Assembly (NCBI GenBank): GCA_963978905.1
Contig: OZ022259.1
Span: 12,276,001-12,340,000 of the forward strand
DNA: 64,000 bases
DNA from: Trichostrongylus colubriformis
Taxonomy: Eukaryota > Nematoda > Chromadorea > Rhabditida > Trichostrongylidae
Direction: 5' to 3'
Translations under genes and position numbers: made by a program
The notes under the pieces: generated by a model
Databases searched by the model: none
The model's input: the letters and a program-made list of their open reading frames with translations, nothing else
Told to the model about the DNA's origin: nothing
Part shown: piece by piece, positions 10,989-22,492 of the stretch
Position numbering within the stretch: position 1 is the stretch's first letter
How the letters are laid out: each line of letters starts with the position of its first letter

Positions 10989-11540
10989 TATTAGATACAT
11001 CATTTTTGCGTTCAGTCAACGTGATATACGTCGGAACTATCTACAACGTATTCTCAAGACATTGTTTGAGGCAGGGTCAAGCCTCCGTTGAGGAATCCTT
11101 GACAGAAAGGGTCACATGTGGTCAGCCGAGAGATAGCACCAACATAATTCATACTGATAGCACCGATCAACATAATTTTCAGGCTGAGGCATACATGAAA
11201 CAAGGTAGAACACAAAAGTTTTAAGATAAAACAATATTGCACAGAGGAGAGGGTATGGATAACGCAAGAGGTAAACAAAGTCCAAGTGTATGCTCTTCCC
11301 TTGGTTCTCTTGGCATTGTGGTCTGTGAACAAGGCATCGATCACTGCAGCATGAGGCAGCCCTGTGTGGTACGCTCCCCTGCAGAAGAAGAACAAAAGTT
11401 TGCGGCAAGAGATAAATTCACCTGCTAGAGAGCAGCTCCTTGCTCCTGGGTTTAGGCACAAATCACATTGTAGGCTTGCAGGTATTTTCACAAGAGCAGG
11501 AACTATTATACTAGAACAAAACTCCTCAAAATCACATACA
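10989..11540. other. Intergenic, no supported gene
   Basis: Overlapping open frames on both strands (10847-11224 + and 11054-11491 -) give low-complexity peptides without motifs. A motif GGGTCAAGCCTCCGTTGAGGAATCC near 11077 recurs near 27035 and in part near 38910 and 50003, so a short dispersed repeat is present. Confidence 0.35.
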
Positions 11541-11690
11541 CTCCATTCCGGAGCGCCTCATAGGGCATGGCCTACAGACTCGGGCGATCATGTATCAAAC
11601 TCTCACACTTGCTACTAACTCTCACTCTAACCACTCACCCATGTCCGTAGGCCACGCCCTATCGGCGCTTCGAAATGGAGTATAGAATAG
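11541..11690. mobile_element. Small MITE, family F4 (copy 1)
   Basis: Terminal inverted repeats run CTCCATTCCGGAGCGCCTCATAGGGC..GGCCTAC and, inverted, GTAGGCCACGCCCTATCGGCGCTTCGAAATGGAG. Length is 150 bases. A copy of 158 bases with the same layout is at 20821-20978. The centre contains CTCTCAC/CACTC tracts. Confidence 0.7.
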
Positions 11691-12612
11691 ATTCAAGAAG
11701 GGTTGAATAATGATGTGCCAGTGCGTAATTCACATGTCGCATCTATCGCAGTTCTATAAGACATGTCATAACTTGTCGATCCAGGCCTACTATGGGGTCT
11801 TTCGAGTTTAAGAAATAAATCATGACTATTTGATCACTTCTTTCGGAATTACTGAAGAGTTGTATTCTATCAGCAACCAGATTACTGGATATTACGTGTT
11901 TGGTTGTATACATATACAACCTTTTGAAAATATAGTATTCAGTTATTTAGTTGCATATATAAAATATAATTCTTCAATAATTCCAACAACAGGAAACAAA
12001 TAAATAGCCATAATTTATTTCCAAGAAGCATTTGGCCGTAGAATTTTGAGGGCTACCATATATGAAAATGAGGCATGGACATACAAGAATGGTTGCCATG
12101 TCCGTACTTGCACGCTGTACGCTTCGGGATCGCACTGTCGATGGCAGGTGATATGCGACAGGCGAAGTGGTGCATCAGAACGAGCTCTCTGCTTCAAAAA
12201 TAACGAGAAATCCATCAAAAATAACCCGGGAAATTGTCGTCGTCCAGCGTGCAAGTGACTTTGTTTCAACCGCGAGCTTTCTGAACCAAATAACCAGTAT
12301 TGGAAATACTCCCTCGAATCACCTGGTTTTCTGAAACATAGTCTTCTTACTTCATTAACTAATCATAACAACACATCAAAGAAGAATGGACTTGCTTTGC
12401 ATAACTAGTTAGCATTCACCACTGGTTCCTTTATTTGATAAAGTATCTAGCACACTGTCGACTAAATTTGAAAGAATCTTCCCAAGAATCTATAGGTTGA
12501 GCTTTTGAGCACCTTTGGCTACGAGATTTCGACCTGGCCGAACGATCTGGCCGAAGGAAATGTATTAAGATGAGCTTTCGTACTGACTAAATGGCTTCTA
12601 ACTATACATATA
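11691..12612. other. Intergenic with a possible decayed F3 end
   Basis: At 12028-12060 the sequence AGCATTTGGCCGTAGAATTTTGAGGGCTACCAT resembles the right end of F3 elements, suggesting an old fragment. An open frame at 12046-12258 (+, 70 codons, six cysteines) overlaps it. It has no splice or family support. Confidence 0.3.
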
Positions 12613-13096
12613 CAGTAGCGCTCCAAAGTTTTTGCTACTGGACCGATTTAGGTTTTAGTATGTTATACTTGAATACACTACATACTAAAAATGCTATTTT
12701 GGCGCTGAACGGTGTAAGTTACTTGGTTATATGCAATTTTTTGCTTTTGCAGCCATTCCTCGTACGGCTATCGAAAGGCTCATCGACTCCATGCCGTCGC
12801 GTTGTGCCGCTGTCATCAAAAATCGTGGTTTTCCCACAAAATATTGATGTTTTTTAAGGCGTGCTAGTATTGTTTTTATAAAGAAAGCCTTTTTCTTGAT
12901 CAAGCCTTTTCCTTTTTTCGGGGGTTTGGAGAAGATTCTTGTAAAAAACTATGAAAAAAGTCAAGCGGATTCAAGTAAAGGGAGATGTTGACAATAAGTT
13001 TGAGCACCACATAAGAAAATTCTGTCAAACCTGGTCGAGTAGAAAAAAAAAGTTATGACAAAAAAGTGTTTGACCGAAGAATTTTGAGCGCTACTG
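12613..13096 (-). mobile_element. Tc1/mariner-type MITE, family F3 (copy 2)
   Basis: It begins CAGTAGCGCTCCAAAGTTTTTG and ends TTTTGAGCGCTACTG, flanked by TA (12611-12612 and 13097-13098). Length is 484 bases. The GTTATGACAAAAAAGT block near 13052 places it in the opposite orientation to copy 1, 1.6 kb away. Confidence 0.8.
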
Positions 13097-13808
13097 TATG
13101 TATAAACATGCGCGGCAAAAGTACTGACCGCTTGACATATCCTTACCATACTGAGAAGGAAAAAGGGGTCAACATGAAATCCATTGGTAGAAGCGAACAA
13201 CAGATATTTCTGACAAACATCTCATAATATGCTCTGAGAATTCCATGGGATGGCCATTGGTGTGAACATAATGACGAAAATGATCAGGAAAAGCATGTAC
13301 CGTGGATTACAGATGACTATCGTACAGAGCATCCCATGCTCTCGTGGGTGTACCCTTATAAGCAGGGACTGAATTGCAAAGAGTAGCACAGGCTTGCTGC
13401 CACAGCCAAGTTGTTCGAAACGTCATGATTCAGCTGATTGATATCCGTGCTGTTTGGAGGAATCCTGCTGGGGGACAAAGCGGCAGGTACCAAATTCTAT
13501 GATCAAACGATATTTAACAAAACCAATCAACAGCACTGACTCAGCTATGTCATTGAGATACCCCCTACAGATACAGATAGATAGGGCACATCCCTAGATA
13601 ATACTTCGGACCTGATTCGGATGTCTTCCAGCGGAATGCAGACCCCAGACCATGAGGCGTGATCAGTGCAATGTTAGTCTCAGACCAGCCTCCAACCTCA
13701 CCATCTCGCAGCCACAAAATAAGCTGAATTCAACCCTCTCAACTTTCACTTGAGCTGCGGTTCGGAATCAAATGCACCCTTCGACAACAAATGACAACTC
13801 CTTTAACT
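13097..13808. other. Intergenic, no gene seen
   Basis: No supported exon. The 13560-13630 stretch has a short ACAGATAGATAG microsatellite-like tract. Nothing else is recognisable. Confidence 0.4.
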
Positions 13809-13990
13809 AGCAACTCGGAAAGGTGGTGTCGCAGTTCGAAGAGATGCGCGGGAGATGCCAATACAGGCCACGATCTCGCGCTTTTGGATCCGGGTTTCTC
13901 TAACGGTTATCGCTTCTAACCTTTAACGTTCGATTCAATACAATCATTTCTTCCCGTCTTTCTAATTTTTCCGACTCTCCCCGATTCCTT
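13809..13990 (+). repeat. Dispersed repeat R1, copy 2
   Basis: Same order of motifs as 3998-4170, from GCAACTCGGAAAGG to CCGATTCCTT. It abuts the left TTAA of the piggyBac-like element at 13995. Confidence 0.55.
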
Positions 13991-13994
13991 TTAA

Positions 13995-14602
13995 CACGTT
14001 GGCGACGGCGCGTTTTTCGCGTGCCTTTCATGTGGGACATCGCGCGCTCACCGAGAATTGCGTCCCAGCATTGGGGTTTTTGATATTAGCTTCCCAAACC
14101 CGCCGTATTTCGTTCCTAGAGCGTAAAGTAGTGGGCGCTGCGAAGCTTTGGATACCCCCTGAGAGCTTGAATAAGGGATTACTGCATGGTAGTAATGGAA
14201 AGTGCTTAACCAGATGATGGGCATGTGAAAAAAGTCAACTTCTCGCGAGTATAGATATCTTGACTAAGAATTGCATGGCCACAAGTCTTCTAACTGACTA
14301 TGGATTCCTCAGACAACTTCACAGAGCTGAATGCTAGTTTTAACGATCTGTTGATCGACAGCGATGATAACGAACCTGTGCTGGATGACGATACAAAGCA
14401 TGAAAAAAAAACTCATTAAAAGATGTAAGCGGTCCATGTTCATCCTAGATATCCTTGTGCATGTTGATCAAAATTATTATTTGCGGATTTCAAATCAGTT
14501 GAAGAAAAGGAATTTTCTGTGCTGCATCCCAGCATCAGGACGCATCGTCCCACGCGGCAGAAAACGTGCCTCCCAGCGTCGGGACGCAATGTCGCCAATG
14601 TG
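13995..14602 (+). mobile_element. piggyBac-like non-autonomous element with an acidic mini-ORF
   Basis: The left end CACGTTGGCGACGG follows TTAA (13991-13994). The right end, read inward on the other strand, is CACATTGGCGACATTGCGTCC and is followed by TTTA (14603-14606), one change from TTAA. TTAA target sites and short GC-rich termini are typical of the piggyBac superfamily. Inside, 14300-14419 encodes a 39-residue acidic peptide beginning MDSSDNFTELNASFNDLLID and rich in D and E, as at the N-terminus of many piggyBac transposases. The frame then stops and no catalytic domain follows. I read it as an internally deleted copy. The GTCCCAGC..GACGC sub-terminal motif repeats inside the right end. 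Confidence 0.65.
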
Positions 14603-14606
14603 TTTA

Positions 14607-15931
14607 GGGAAGATCTGCACTCACTAGTCTTATTGTTAGGATTTGTTCGGTTCTCTGAAGTCTACGCTGACGAAGGTTTGGGGCGATTTGCACGACGGCT
14701 ACCCGCGTCTGACGGGACAGCTTTCTCTAGCCATCTTTCGCAGTGGTGGGAAGGGGCGATCTTATCAAATTCCAGATACACCTTATAAAGTCTCAGTTAG
14801 TCATCTATAATCGGAGACAGATCTATGCTGTTTCATCTTCCCTCATTGGTATGGTAAGGCTTTGTCAAGCGGCCAGTGTCTTAGCTGTACCGTGTACTTT
14901 GCTATTGTAAACTATGGACATGAACTCATAGACAAGGACAGGAAGGGAAGTCTGTGAAGAGACGTTTTAGTTGCAAGGTACGCACAATAGAAACTTACAT
15001 GAAATAGATATGAATATATAGATATGAAAGAGATATGAAAGACATAGTATCCTCTGCCGAAGTCCATGAATAGGATATGCTTGTAATCTGTACAGGGAAG
15101 CAGAGAATTTTCATAGGTGACGTGTAAGGTGTCCCGACGAATGCCCCGAGAGATCAGGTACCAGCGTTGCGTGGTGGGCAATGCACTATGGAAAAGACTA
15201 AAGTATCTCATCAGGCCGAACCTTTATATTGCGGGCTGTTACAGTCTAGATTCCACCTTTACTACAGATCTTTTCTGCTTTCAGTCGGACAATATAACCA
15301 TTCATAATACCTACATCCGAGTTTGTTACATATTTATCTTCACAGATAATTGCCTTTATCTTTGATATAAGTAGACCACCTACGAACCAAGATCTCGATT
15401 TCAGTAGTAAAACAATGGCCTCGTGGAGCAGTCCCTAACCCTGCACTAATGATCGGAACACTTGCAACACACCCCAGATGAGTACTTACGGGTACTCATC
15501 TCGTCCATGCTAAAAATCTGGAAAACTTTTTTTTGGAATTTTGAAGGTTTCTCAGAAAGGGAAAGGGGGAAAGTCATCCATGATCATGTGAAATAATTGA
15601 AACATCAAGCAGCGGCAATCAAGTGAAACAGTGAGTGGGAAAATAAGAAAAAGGGTAGGGAAAAAGATGTTAATGATAAAAAAACTGCATGCAATTCACA
15701 CTTGCGTTTAGCAAGGTGTCGTGTGTTCAATGTCTGCAACCAACGAGCTGCAAGCGTTACGGTAGACATGCCAAAATTGCCGCTCCAGATGTCTTTAATT
15801 CTTTTTTACTTACGTACACTTCAACAACCCCATAATCTTTGCTGAACGCGATGGGGGTTGTCGCGAATCATTTCATCAAATGTTTAATCAAGTAAATGCA
15901 TAGTCTTTATTAAAGGGATTGGATATGAATC
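14607..15931. other. Intergenic; one weak - strand exon candidate
   Basis: Around 15186-15045 on the - strand an open stretch after an acceptor (TTTTCCATAG) encodes a natural-looking peptide with RWYLISRGIRRDTLHVTYEN and LLPCTDYKHILFMDFGRG. No good donor follows and I know no family for it, so I do not call a gene. The rest, including AT-rich 15260-15900, shows nothing. Confidence 0.3.
15906..15911 (-). terminator. Poly(A) signal AATAAA of the 15.9-21.4 kb gene
   Basis: On the - strand AATAAA lies 20 bases after the TGA at 15934-15932. A canonical signal this close to the stop matches the short 3' UTRs common in nematodes and supports the end of that gene model. Confidence 0.6.
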
Positions 15932-18900
15932 TCAATAGGAAACAGCACATTCGGTGGCATCCAGACGATCGAGGCTCTGTAAACAGTACAATATTATATT
16001 ATCTTAATACGTTGGCCTGTCCTCATTTTCAAAAAGGACTCAAATGAAATTTTGGTAAAGACGCATAAGTATTCACCTCAGACTGCTGAATTATCTATTT
16101 CCTTTACAGTACTATTCCTGTCCATAAAGATTGAAAGCCACCACCAGAGAAGGTTTCGCCTACCTTAGTAACCTTTCCATGTTTCGGATCATCAATGGTG
16201 AGCTGGTAGAGCCGGAAACGGCTCTCACGACAGTCCTTGTGAATGACATTCGGTACAGGAACGAACAGACGGCTGAGAGAAGCATAATAACCGTGCGAAA
16301 AACTACTGAACCTGCCAGTGCAGGCTTTTTAGAAGAGCCTGACAATGAAAGCAGAGCTAACCGACTCATTCCTCCACGTCTTGCGATTTCTTCATGAGAA
16401 TCACTTACGAAAGGGAACTTGGTTCGTTCAATGGGGATCTTAACGGAACTTCTGCTGTAGGATTAATCATAGAGAAAAATGAGAAGAGTGGTTTAACGAC
16501 ATACCTTGCCAATACATCTGTGGAAAATGATTTCCTTCTTACGACCATGGAGATTCACTACGCTTCTGTATCGCCAAAGGCAACATTCCTGATTTCTGAA
16601 TGTTACGTCATTTCAATTTTTTTGGCATCAAGGGAGGAGGTGGTGTACTGGCAGATGGCGCGCATTCCCACTCTTGGTGCCTGGATAAAATCCTGCATCA
16701 TTGCCCGTACAAGCTAAACAAGCCTTCCATCCCTCCGGGTTCGGTAAATTGGTGACAGACTCGTCAGGGAAGATAAAAGAAGCACCGAATTGTACATCGG
16801 CTGACCCACAAGTCATTGTAGGCCAAATAGCATCCATCTGCCACCACGATTCTGACTGAAGCTACAAAGCGCGGCCGCTAGGAATTGACTATGGCCAAAA
16901 ACTTTATCCTTCATTTTTTATATCCATTTTTGGACAGTGAAATCTACCCTGATTTCCTTCTTTCAAGTACAATGCAATGGAATTTCCTTTTTGTTTTGCT
17001 CCTTTTACAGTGACGTGAGTATTCAACATCTTTCTAGGTCGTAGAATAGCCTTGATACGGTGCATTAGTAGCCCTGTGCGAGATGTGTATAGTGACTGTA
17101 GCAGGTTTTCTTCCCTTCAAGAAAGCGACAGTTCCTGAGGATTTTCTTCCCATCGTGAGAGAGACAGTCCCCGAGGAAAGTACAGCAATGCTGCGTCCCA
17201 CGTTATCAACATGTTCTAAAGATGAAATACTTGGCAGTCTCCGGAAGCAGTTCAGCAAACAGTGAAACTATCAAAGCATAAACAAGAAACGTAGTGTTGC
17301 GATCTTCTAGAGTTGCGGGCCCCAGACAGGCGGAGCATCAAAAGTGCAGGTTTACTTTTTCTTGTACAGAAGCCAAATGGTGCACGTAACAGGTCGGGAA
17401 ACTCTTCCTCATTCCCTCTATAATGTTTCTGAGCAACTGGTGATAAGGTATGCCTAAAGGTGTTGTTGTGGTCACTAATGGAAGTAGGGTACATAGTTAG
17501 TTAGCTTGTAGCTAGTTAATAACTATGAGCTAACTAACTCTGTACCCTACTTCCATGTGACCTACCACACTACTGTTAACTAGCTAGCAACATTGTTTAT
17601 AGCTTTGACAATCTGCCGTTACATCTGTATGTTTGTCCGTCCGTAAGTAAATGACTGTGCCTAGACTCTTACGCTGAGGTAAAAATCGTGAGAAGTATGC
17701 TAAAAGACTGAGAAGAAAATGAGACGGAAACTGATCGCATCTAAGGCTCTGGTGCTTTTACCGCAAATATGTATAGCATAGCTCTTGGGTGCACAGAAAG
17801 AATTAAGCAAGCAGGCTCGCCCCATGCAATAGCTGTCCGGTTGTGCGGCTCCGTATAAGATGGACACAGGTGTTCTCATTTACTCACCTCAAGAGTGACG
17901 GAGTGCAGAGCCTGGTGATGACGTGCTGTCGTTTGTCATGGTAAGTGTCAGCGGTCAACGTTGCCTGCAAATCAATATCAGCTACCCTAACATCTAAAAA
18001 ATTTGGGAATTATGAAAAAAAAAAACAATAAAAATCAGAAATACGTGGTTGTTCTTGGTATCGCATCAAAGCTCGTTCCAAAACCTCTTCTAGGCCTTCT
18101 CATATTATTGAAAATCCAGAAGTCCGCTTTTCTACACTGAGTGCAGTGACCGTGGTCAACCGTGACCACATATATTGCATACGTTAGCGTGGAGGAGTAG
18201 GAGAGAGGGTGGAGGGACTCGTACTTTTTTATTTATAAAATCCCATAAAGAAAAAAATGAAGATCATTGCATAGGTTCGAGTGGCTATCAGTATTTGTGA
18301 GCTTCTGAACTAACCTTGTGGCTTTGCGGTATCAGATAGGCATTGTTCCATTTCTTGTCAAGAATCAGTGCTACACCTCGTAGGGAGAGGTTCGTGTTGA
18401 ATTGGTGTTGCTGAAAAGATCAGAGTGCAGTGCGACTGATTAATTGAATTTCTCTTGAGCACTACTATGATGGTGAAACGATGGACTCCTGTGCCTTGAG
18501 CAGCAGCGAGCGAGCGAAGTTATTGCAAAGAGTGGGTCCACGATGCATGCGTTCAAATGTAATCATGATTCTTGCTCAAAAGTTTTAGTAAAAGTGGCAT
18601 TTTACGATACTGTTTTGGAGATGTCCCTTTTTCTACAAATCGTGCATCAAGTGCTAAAATGGTAATGCCACTGAAGAGGTGAAGTTAAATCGACGAAACG
18701 ACAGTGGCTCCACAACAGAGCGCAAAAAGTGTCACCCTGCCTATTCTATGACCTTGTAAAGAGGGGAGTGTATGGGCAATATGGAGACGAGATGCGCTTC
18801 CAATCTTCTCAGATCTGGCGCGGAAATCTCGTAAAGCAATTCTTAGAGCCACTCTCGCTTTGTACAACGCCAAAAACGCCCTCTCCCACGTAGTTCTACT

Positions 18901-21388
18901 TGTTCGCTAGTTCCTTGTCTCTACTTCGTTCTGAATTGTCTTGTTTGGCTGCTGTAGGGTTTTGTTGCCCCTTTACTCGCCTCTGCGTGAGGTCGATCAA
19001 TTGTTTTGCTGTTGTTATTTTTTTTGGTGTCTAGTCAATCAACACCTCAAGAAGTCGCACTTATTTCGCTGTGGTAATTTTCACTTGTTTTATCTACTCA
19101 CTTTCGACACCTTGAAATTGCCATTTACTTGGGTTTTGATGTGTTTTTTAGAAGCCTAATGAAGGAGTGCTTCCTTGACTTTACAAAAGTAGAATCGCTG
19201 ATTGACCACCTAATACTTGGGCACTTGCAGTTATTGTATGGACTAGGGACCAAGAAATCCTTATTGGTTTGATCCCAACAAGGAGTGTGCATGAGAATCC
19301 ATGGGCAGCTCTAATTTGAAGATGTAGAAATTGAGTGAGTAGAGAAGACTACGTACGTGTCTATACTCCATAAAATCGCCATTGGGAGTCAGGTCACTTT
19401 GATAAATCGTCAGAGGGAGAAGTCGCAGGAAATTTACACCTGAAATGAAAAAAATTTTTAGTTCACACATGCTACTTTCTCCCGTTTGAGGGAACCATTT
19501 TCGGTGGACGGTGTCCACTCGGAATGAGCACCACTTCCACATCGCGATGTTCTTCCAGCATTGCAACCGATCTGGCAACAGATGTGCGCGACCCCACAGC
19601 ATCAGTGGGAGCAATGGGGATTTAGTGGGGACGGATGTGTGCACTTATGACAGATTTTCGCGCGGCCGCGCGCGACGAGCAGCTCGGCGGGTGCGAGTGC
19701 CAGTGACAGGGCATAGCACCCTTCAAGCGAGGCAGTGTGTCGCATGGGGAAGGAGGCAGGGTGGCATGTGTGGAAGTGCAGAGGTGACGCAGCCACGCTC
19801 TGCCGGACTCCCTAGGGCAATCGATTTGGCAAGTCGTACTGATGGCGCCGCGAGTGCGACATCGCGAAGCGATTTTCCGTCATAAGTGCACACACCCAGT
19901 GGGGAGATTCCTTCTGTCTAGACACTTGAACAACTAATCCAAGTGAGGATACTTGAACTTCGATATAAACCAATACAGTCGCGTGTACCATTGAGATCTG
20001 ATCTCACAAAACTTATAGCGGGTATAAGGCACAGTTCGAAACTGACAAGAAATCGCAGCTCCCTTCAAAACAGCCAAATCATGTGAGGAATATTATGGTC
20101 ATTTTTCCTCTCATACTTCCAGGATTTCACTGAACCAATTCTTCAGTTTTTAGCTGCAGGTGGGTGCCCGTCTGGCTGCTGCTCTGCGGTAGATGGTGCA
20201 GAAATCGTGCCGAAACTCCCTCACCACCGCAATGCTGCCTTCATCCCTACCAACGCTCGTTCAAAAATTTTTTAAATGTCTAAAAAGCTATGGAGTATAG
20301 CAGGCCATTTCATACTGTAAGCCTGTGGATGACAACCACTCCTCCCACACCTTTACCCACAAACAGGAGAAGAAAATATCGAAGATGATGTAGGAAGACA
20401 TGAGTGAAAAGAAAGGAAATGAATGAGTGGAAGTTCTACTTGCCACAGTAAACAAATCCGAATGCCGACCAATTGATGGGTGAGGCTGTGCTTACCAGTT
20501 TCCAATAAATACATTGTATAATTCGTAGTTTGTTGATATGCTTGTTCGTTAAAGTTACTCAAATCAGAAGAGTTGTGTAAAAATGTCTGCACACTTTAGA
20601 AGGAAGCTAAAAGCTATAGAATGCCTGGGGAGAAACTAAAGAATCGGAATTCAAGAAGAGAGACAATCGAGACCTGCGCGAAGGTCAGATCAACTTAATT
20701 GTTGTTCAGCTTTCTCACAGAAGCGCTAAAAAAGATTAGTCATTTCTTAGTAGTTTCACAAAAGACGCACTTCGCACTTTTACTCAAACTCTATACGGAA
20801 TTCTCCCTGAAACGGTACAGTCCATTTCCCACGCCTGGCAGGGCGTGGCCTACGGACTTGAGTGAGTGGCGAGAGTCAGAGTGTGTGGCGAGAGTGAGAG
20901 TGTGTGGCGGGGTGAGAGAGATCGATACACGTTCATCCAAGTCCGAAGGCCTCACCCCGCTTGGCTTCGGGAAATGGATTGTATGTGTCTTTTGATACCT
21001 TTGATTGCTATCATCAATGTGGAGGTAAAGCGAATATTTTATGTTGCCACATGCTCGAATTCTGGATCGGAAATTAGCAACTTTTTTTGGGAATGATATT
21101 CCGTATATAATATGTATATAATACACAAAGTCCATGTGAAGTCTACGAATACGTTGACCTTCATAACAGAATAGAATTGGCACATCCGGCAAACGGCGAC
21201 CATTGTCGATCTGGCGGAACCACAGACGTGGGATCGACACGACGACACTGGAAACCATGCTGTAAACTGACATCAAAAGCTCCGCCTATTTCATGTAACA
21301 GATTCATATGCGGGCCAGATTTCTGTATGCAGATAACTTTTTGAGCCATCGAGCATTTCCATAATTTAACGGGATCAATTCCAAGTCA
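15932..21388 (-). CDS. Unidentified multi-exon gene, 5' end not found
   Basis: I built this from splice signals and phase. Exons (- strand): 21388-21338, 21259-21127, 20586-20496, 19439-19357, 18410-18315, 17964-17888, 16272-16164 and 15976-15932 with TGA. The last six join without any phase conflict: 91+83 nt, then 96, 77+109 and 45. Acceptors are TGTGCAG, TTTCAG, TTTTCAG, TTGCAG, TCTCAG and TTTACAG. Donors include GTAAGC, GTACGT, GTTAGT, GTGAGT and GTAGGC. Recognisable stretches are SIPRLWFRQIDNGRRLPDVP, FLRLLPLTIYQSDLTPNGDF, GVALILDKKWNNAYLIPQS, RLFVPVPNVIHKDC and the end SLDRLDATECAVSY. The first two exons use weak donors (GTTATC, GTGTAT) and are less certain. No transmembrane segment is visible in this part and I recognise no family. 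Its introns hold a GC-rich MITE (19637-19893) and an F4 MITE (20821-20978). Confidence 0.55.
17471..17561. repeat. Palindrome with ~34-base arms
   Basis: GTCACTAATGGAAGTAGGGT and ACATAGTTAGTTAGC are mirrored by GCTAACTAACT..GTACCCTACTTCC and ATGTGAC around a short AT-rich loop. It lies in an intron of the - strand gene. It looks like a tiny foldback element; no function is inferred. Confidence 0.7.
19637..19893. mobile_element. GC-rich MITE carrying the shared internal module
   Basis: Ends GTGTGCACTTATGACAGATTTTC and, inverted, GATTTTCCGTCATAAGTGCACAC. The interior is strikingly GC-rich (GCGCGGCCGCGCGCGACG). It includes GGTGCGAGTGCCAGTGACAG, AGGCAGGGTGGCAT and GTGACGCAGCCACGCTCTGC, a module also present in reverse at 4313-4440 and in part at 41880-41932. 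It lies in an intron of the 15.9-21.4 kb gene. Confidence 0.75.
20821..20978. mobile_element. Small MITE, family F4 (copy 2)
   Basis: TCCATTTCCC..GCAGGGCGTGGCCTACGGACTTG at the left pairs with GTCCGAAGGCCTCACCCCGC..TTCGGGAAATGGA at the right. The centre has tandem GTGTGGCGAGAGT units. Same size and layout as 11541-11690. Confidence 0.7.
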
Positions 21389-21539
21389 CTGTAAAACCTT
21401 GATTTCGCTCGTTTATGTAATGACTCAATTACGAGTTTCTTGACTCTTACAGAGAAATGAAAATGCTTTGAAAAAACTTGAATTTTTTGAAAGTAATTTA
21501 GGGAACGGACATGAGGAAAGACTGAGAAGAGACTACACA

Positions 21540-22203
21540 CATCAATATTTCTCTCACATTTAGGCCTCTTTCATTCTTTGCTGCACCGGCGTCGACGGCG
21601 GCAAACGAGGTATCGTCGCATGCAACGCGAGCACTGTTGCTTGATTTATTACGCCCAATCGGACAATATGACACTATGATGACCGTGGATTCTGTCACAG
21701 TTCGGCACAATGCCAAGATTCGAATCTCTCTGCTGATAGGTGCGGTCTCTTGTCACGATTACACGGTGGTGTGGTTCTATCAAGAATTATCGACAGAGCG
21801 CATCGCAACAGTGCAGGCTTTGCCCGGGTACCGGGTAGCTGCCTTCAACAGGAAATGCCCCCATAGGGGTGGGTCCCGGCGGACCCCGTCGACGTCGGTG
21901 CCGGCATCAGTTGGCGCCGTCGATGCCAGTGAAAGCGAACTTACCCGCAGAAACTTGCATTATAGTATCAAATTTGAAATATGCTGTCTCTTATTGCTCA
22001 TTCAACATCACCTCTGAACTATAGCCACCGGCTTACTTGGCCAGACCATTAGGGAGTTCCTGTGCCGGTGAGAAAAGTACAGCTTCTCGTCGTCGTGGTG
22101 GCACATGCTTCAGCTGCTTTCGTGCTAGCGCCCCACAGAACGCCGAGACGTTGCCACCTCGATGAAGAACTAAAATTAATCTATCGTAAACTAACGGCTC
22201 TTT
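21540..22203. other. Between candidate exons, no supported gene
   Basis: Contains two GC-rich islands (about 21580-21605 and 21860-21930) with CACCGGCGTCGACGGCG and GCCGTCGATGCC-like runs. These resemble the interior of the GGCCGCGTTCATACT MITE family at 34311, 40100 and 41780, and suggest a decayed copy. No exon is supported. Confidence 0.35.
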
Positions 22204-22288
22204 GGGAATACTGGAGCATCCATCTAGGTAGTAACGGGTTGAGCAAAATGGGCTCAACGCGTTGCTACCTAGATGCTCCAGCATTCCC
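22204..22288. repeat. Perfect-stem hairpin
   Basis: GGGAATACTGGAGCATC..CTAGGTAG and AACG..TTGAGC are mirrored by GCTCAACGCGTT..CTACCTAG and GATGCTCCAGCATTCCC, with arms of about 37 bases and a 7-base loop. It is a small foldback repeat; a transcribed hairpin RNA cannot be excluded from sequence alone. Confidence 0.7.
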
Positions 22289-22492
22289 GAAGAGTAAAAC
22301 TTCGCTGACCTCCAAAGATGTAATGAGTGTCATAGTTCTTTTCGTGATCAAGTCGACCTTCCCTGCAATTGTGAATATAGATGAACAAGTCTTCATAGTG
22401 TTGTTACGATATAAACAAGCACTCAAATATCTATTGCATCACAATTTTGACGTAAGTCGCGACTCCCAAAATTGATGTTTAAAGGCACACTT

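Noticed and set aside
15932..21388. Identity as meckelin (MKS3), first suggested by FLRLLPLTIYQSDLTPNGDF and LFVPVPN
   Set aside because: The gene ends with a stop and poly(A) signal soon after these stretches, with no transmembrane helices, and the other exons do not align.
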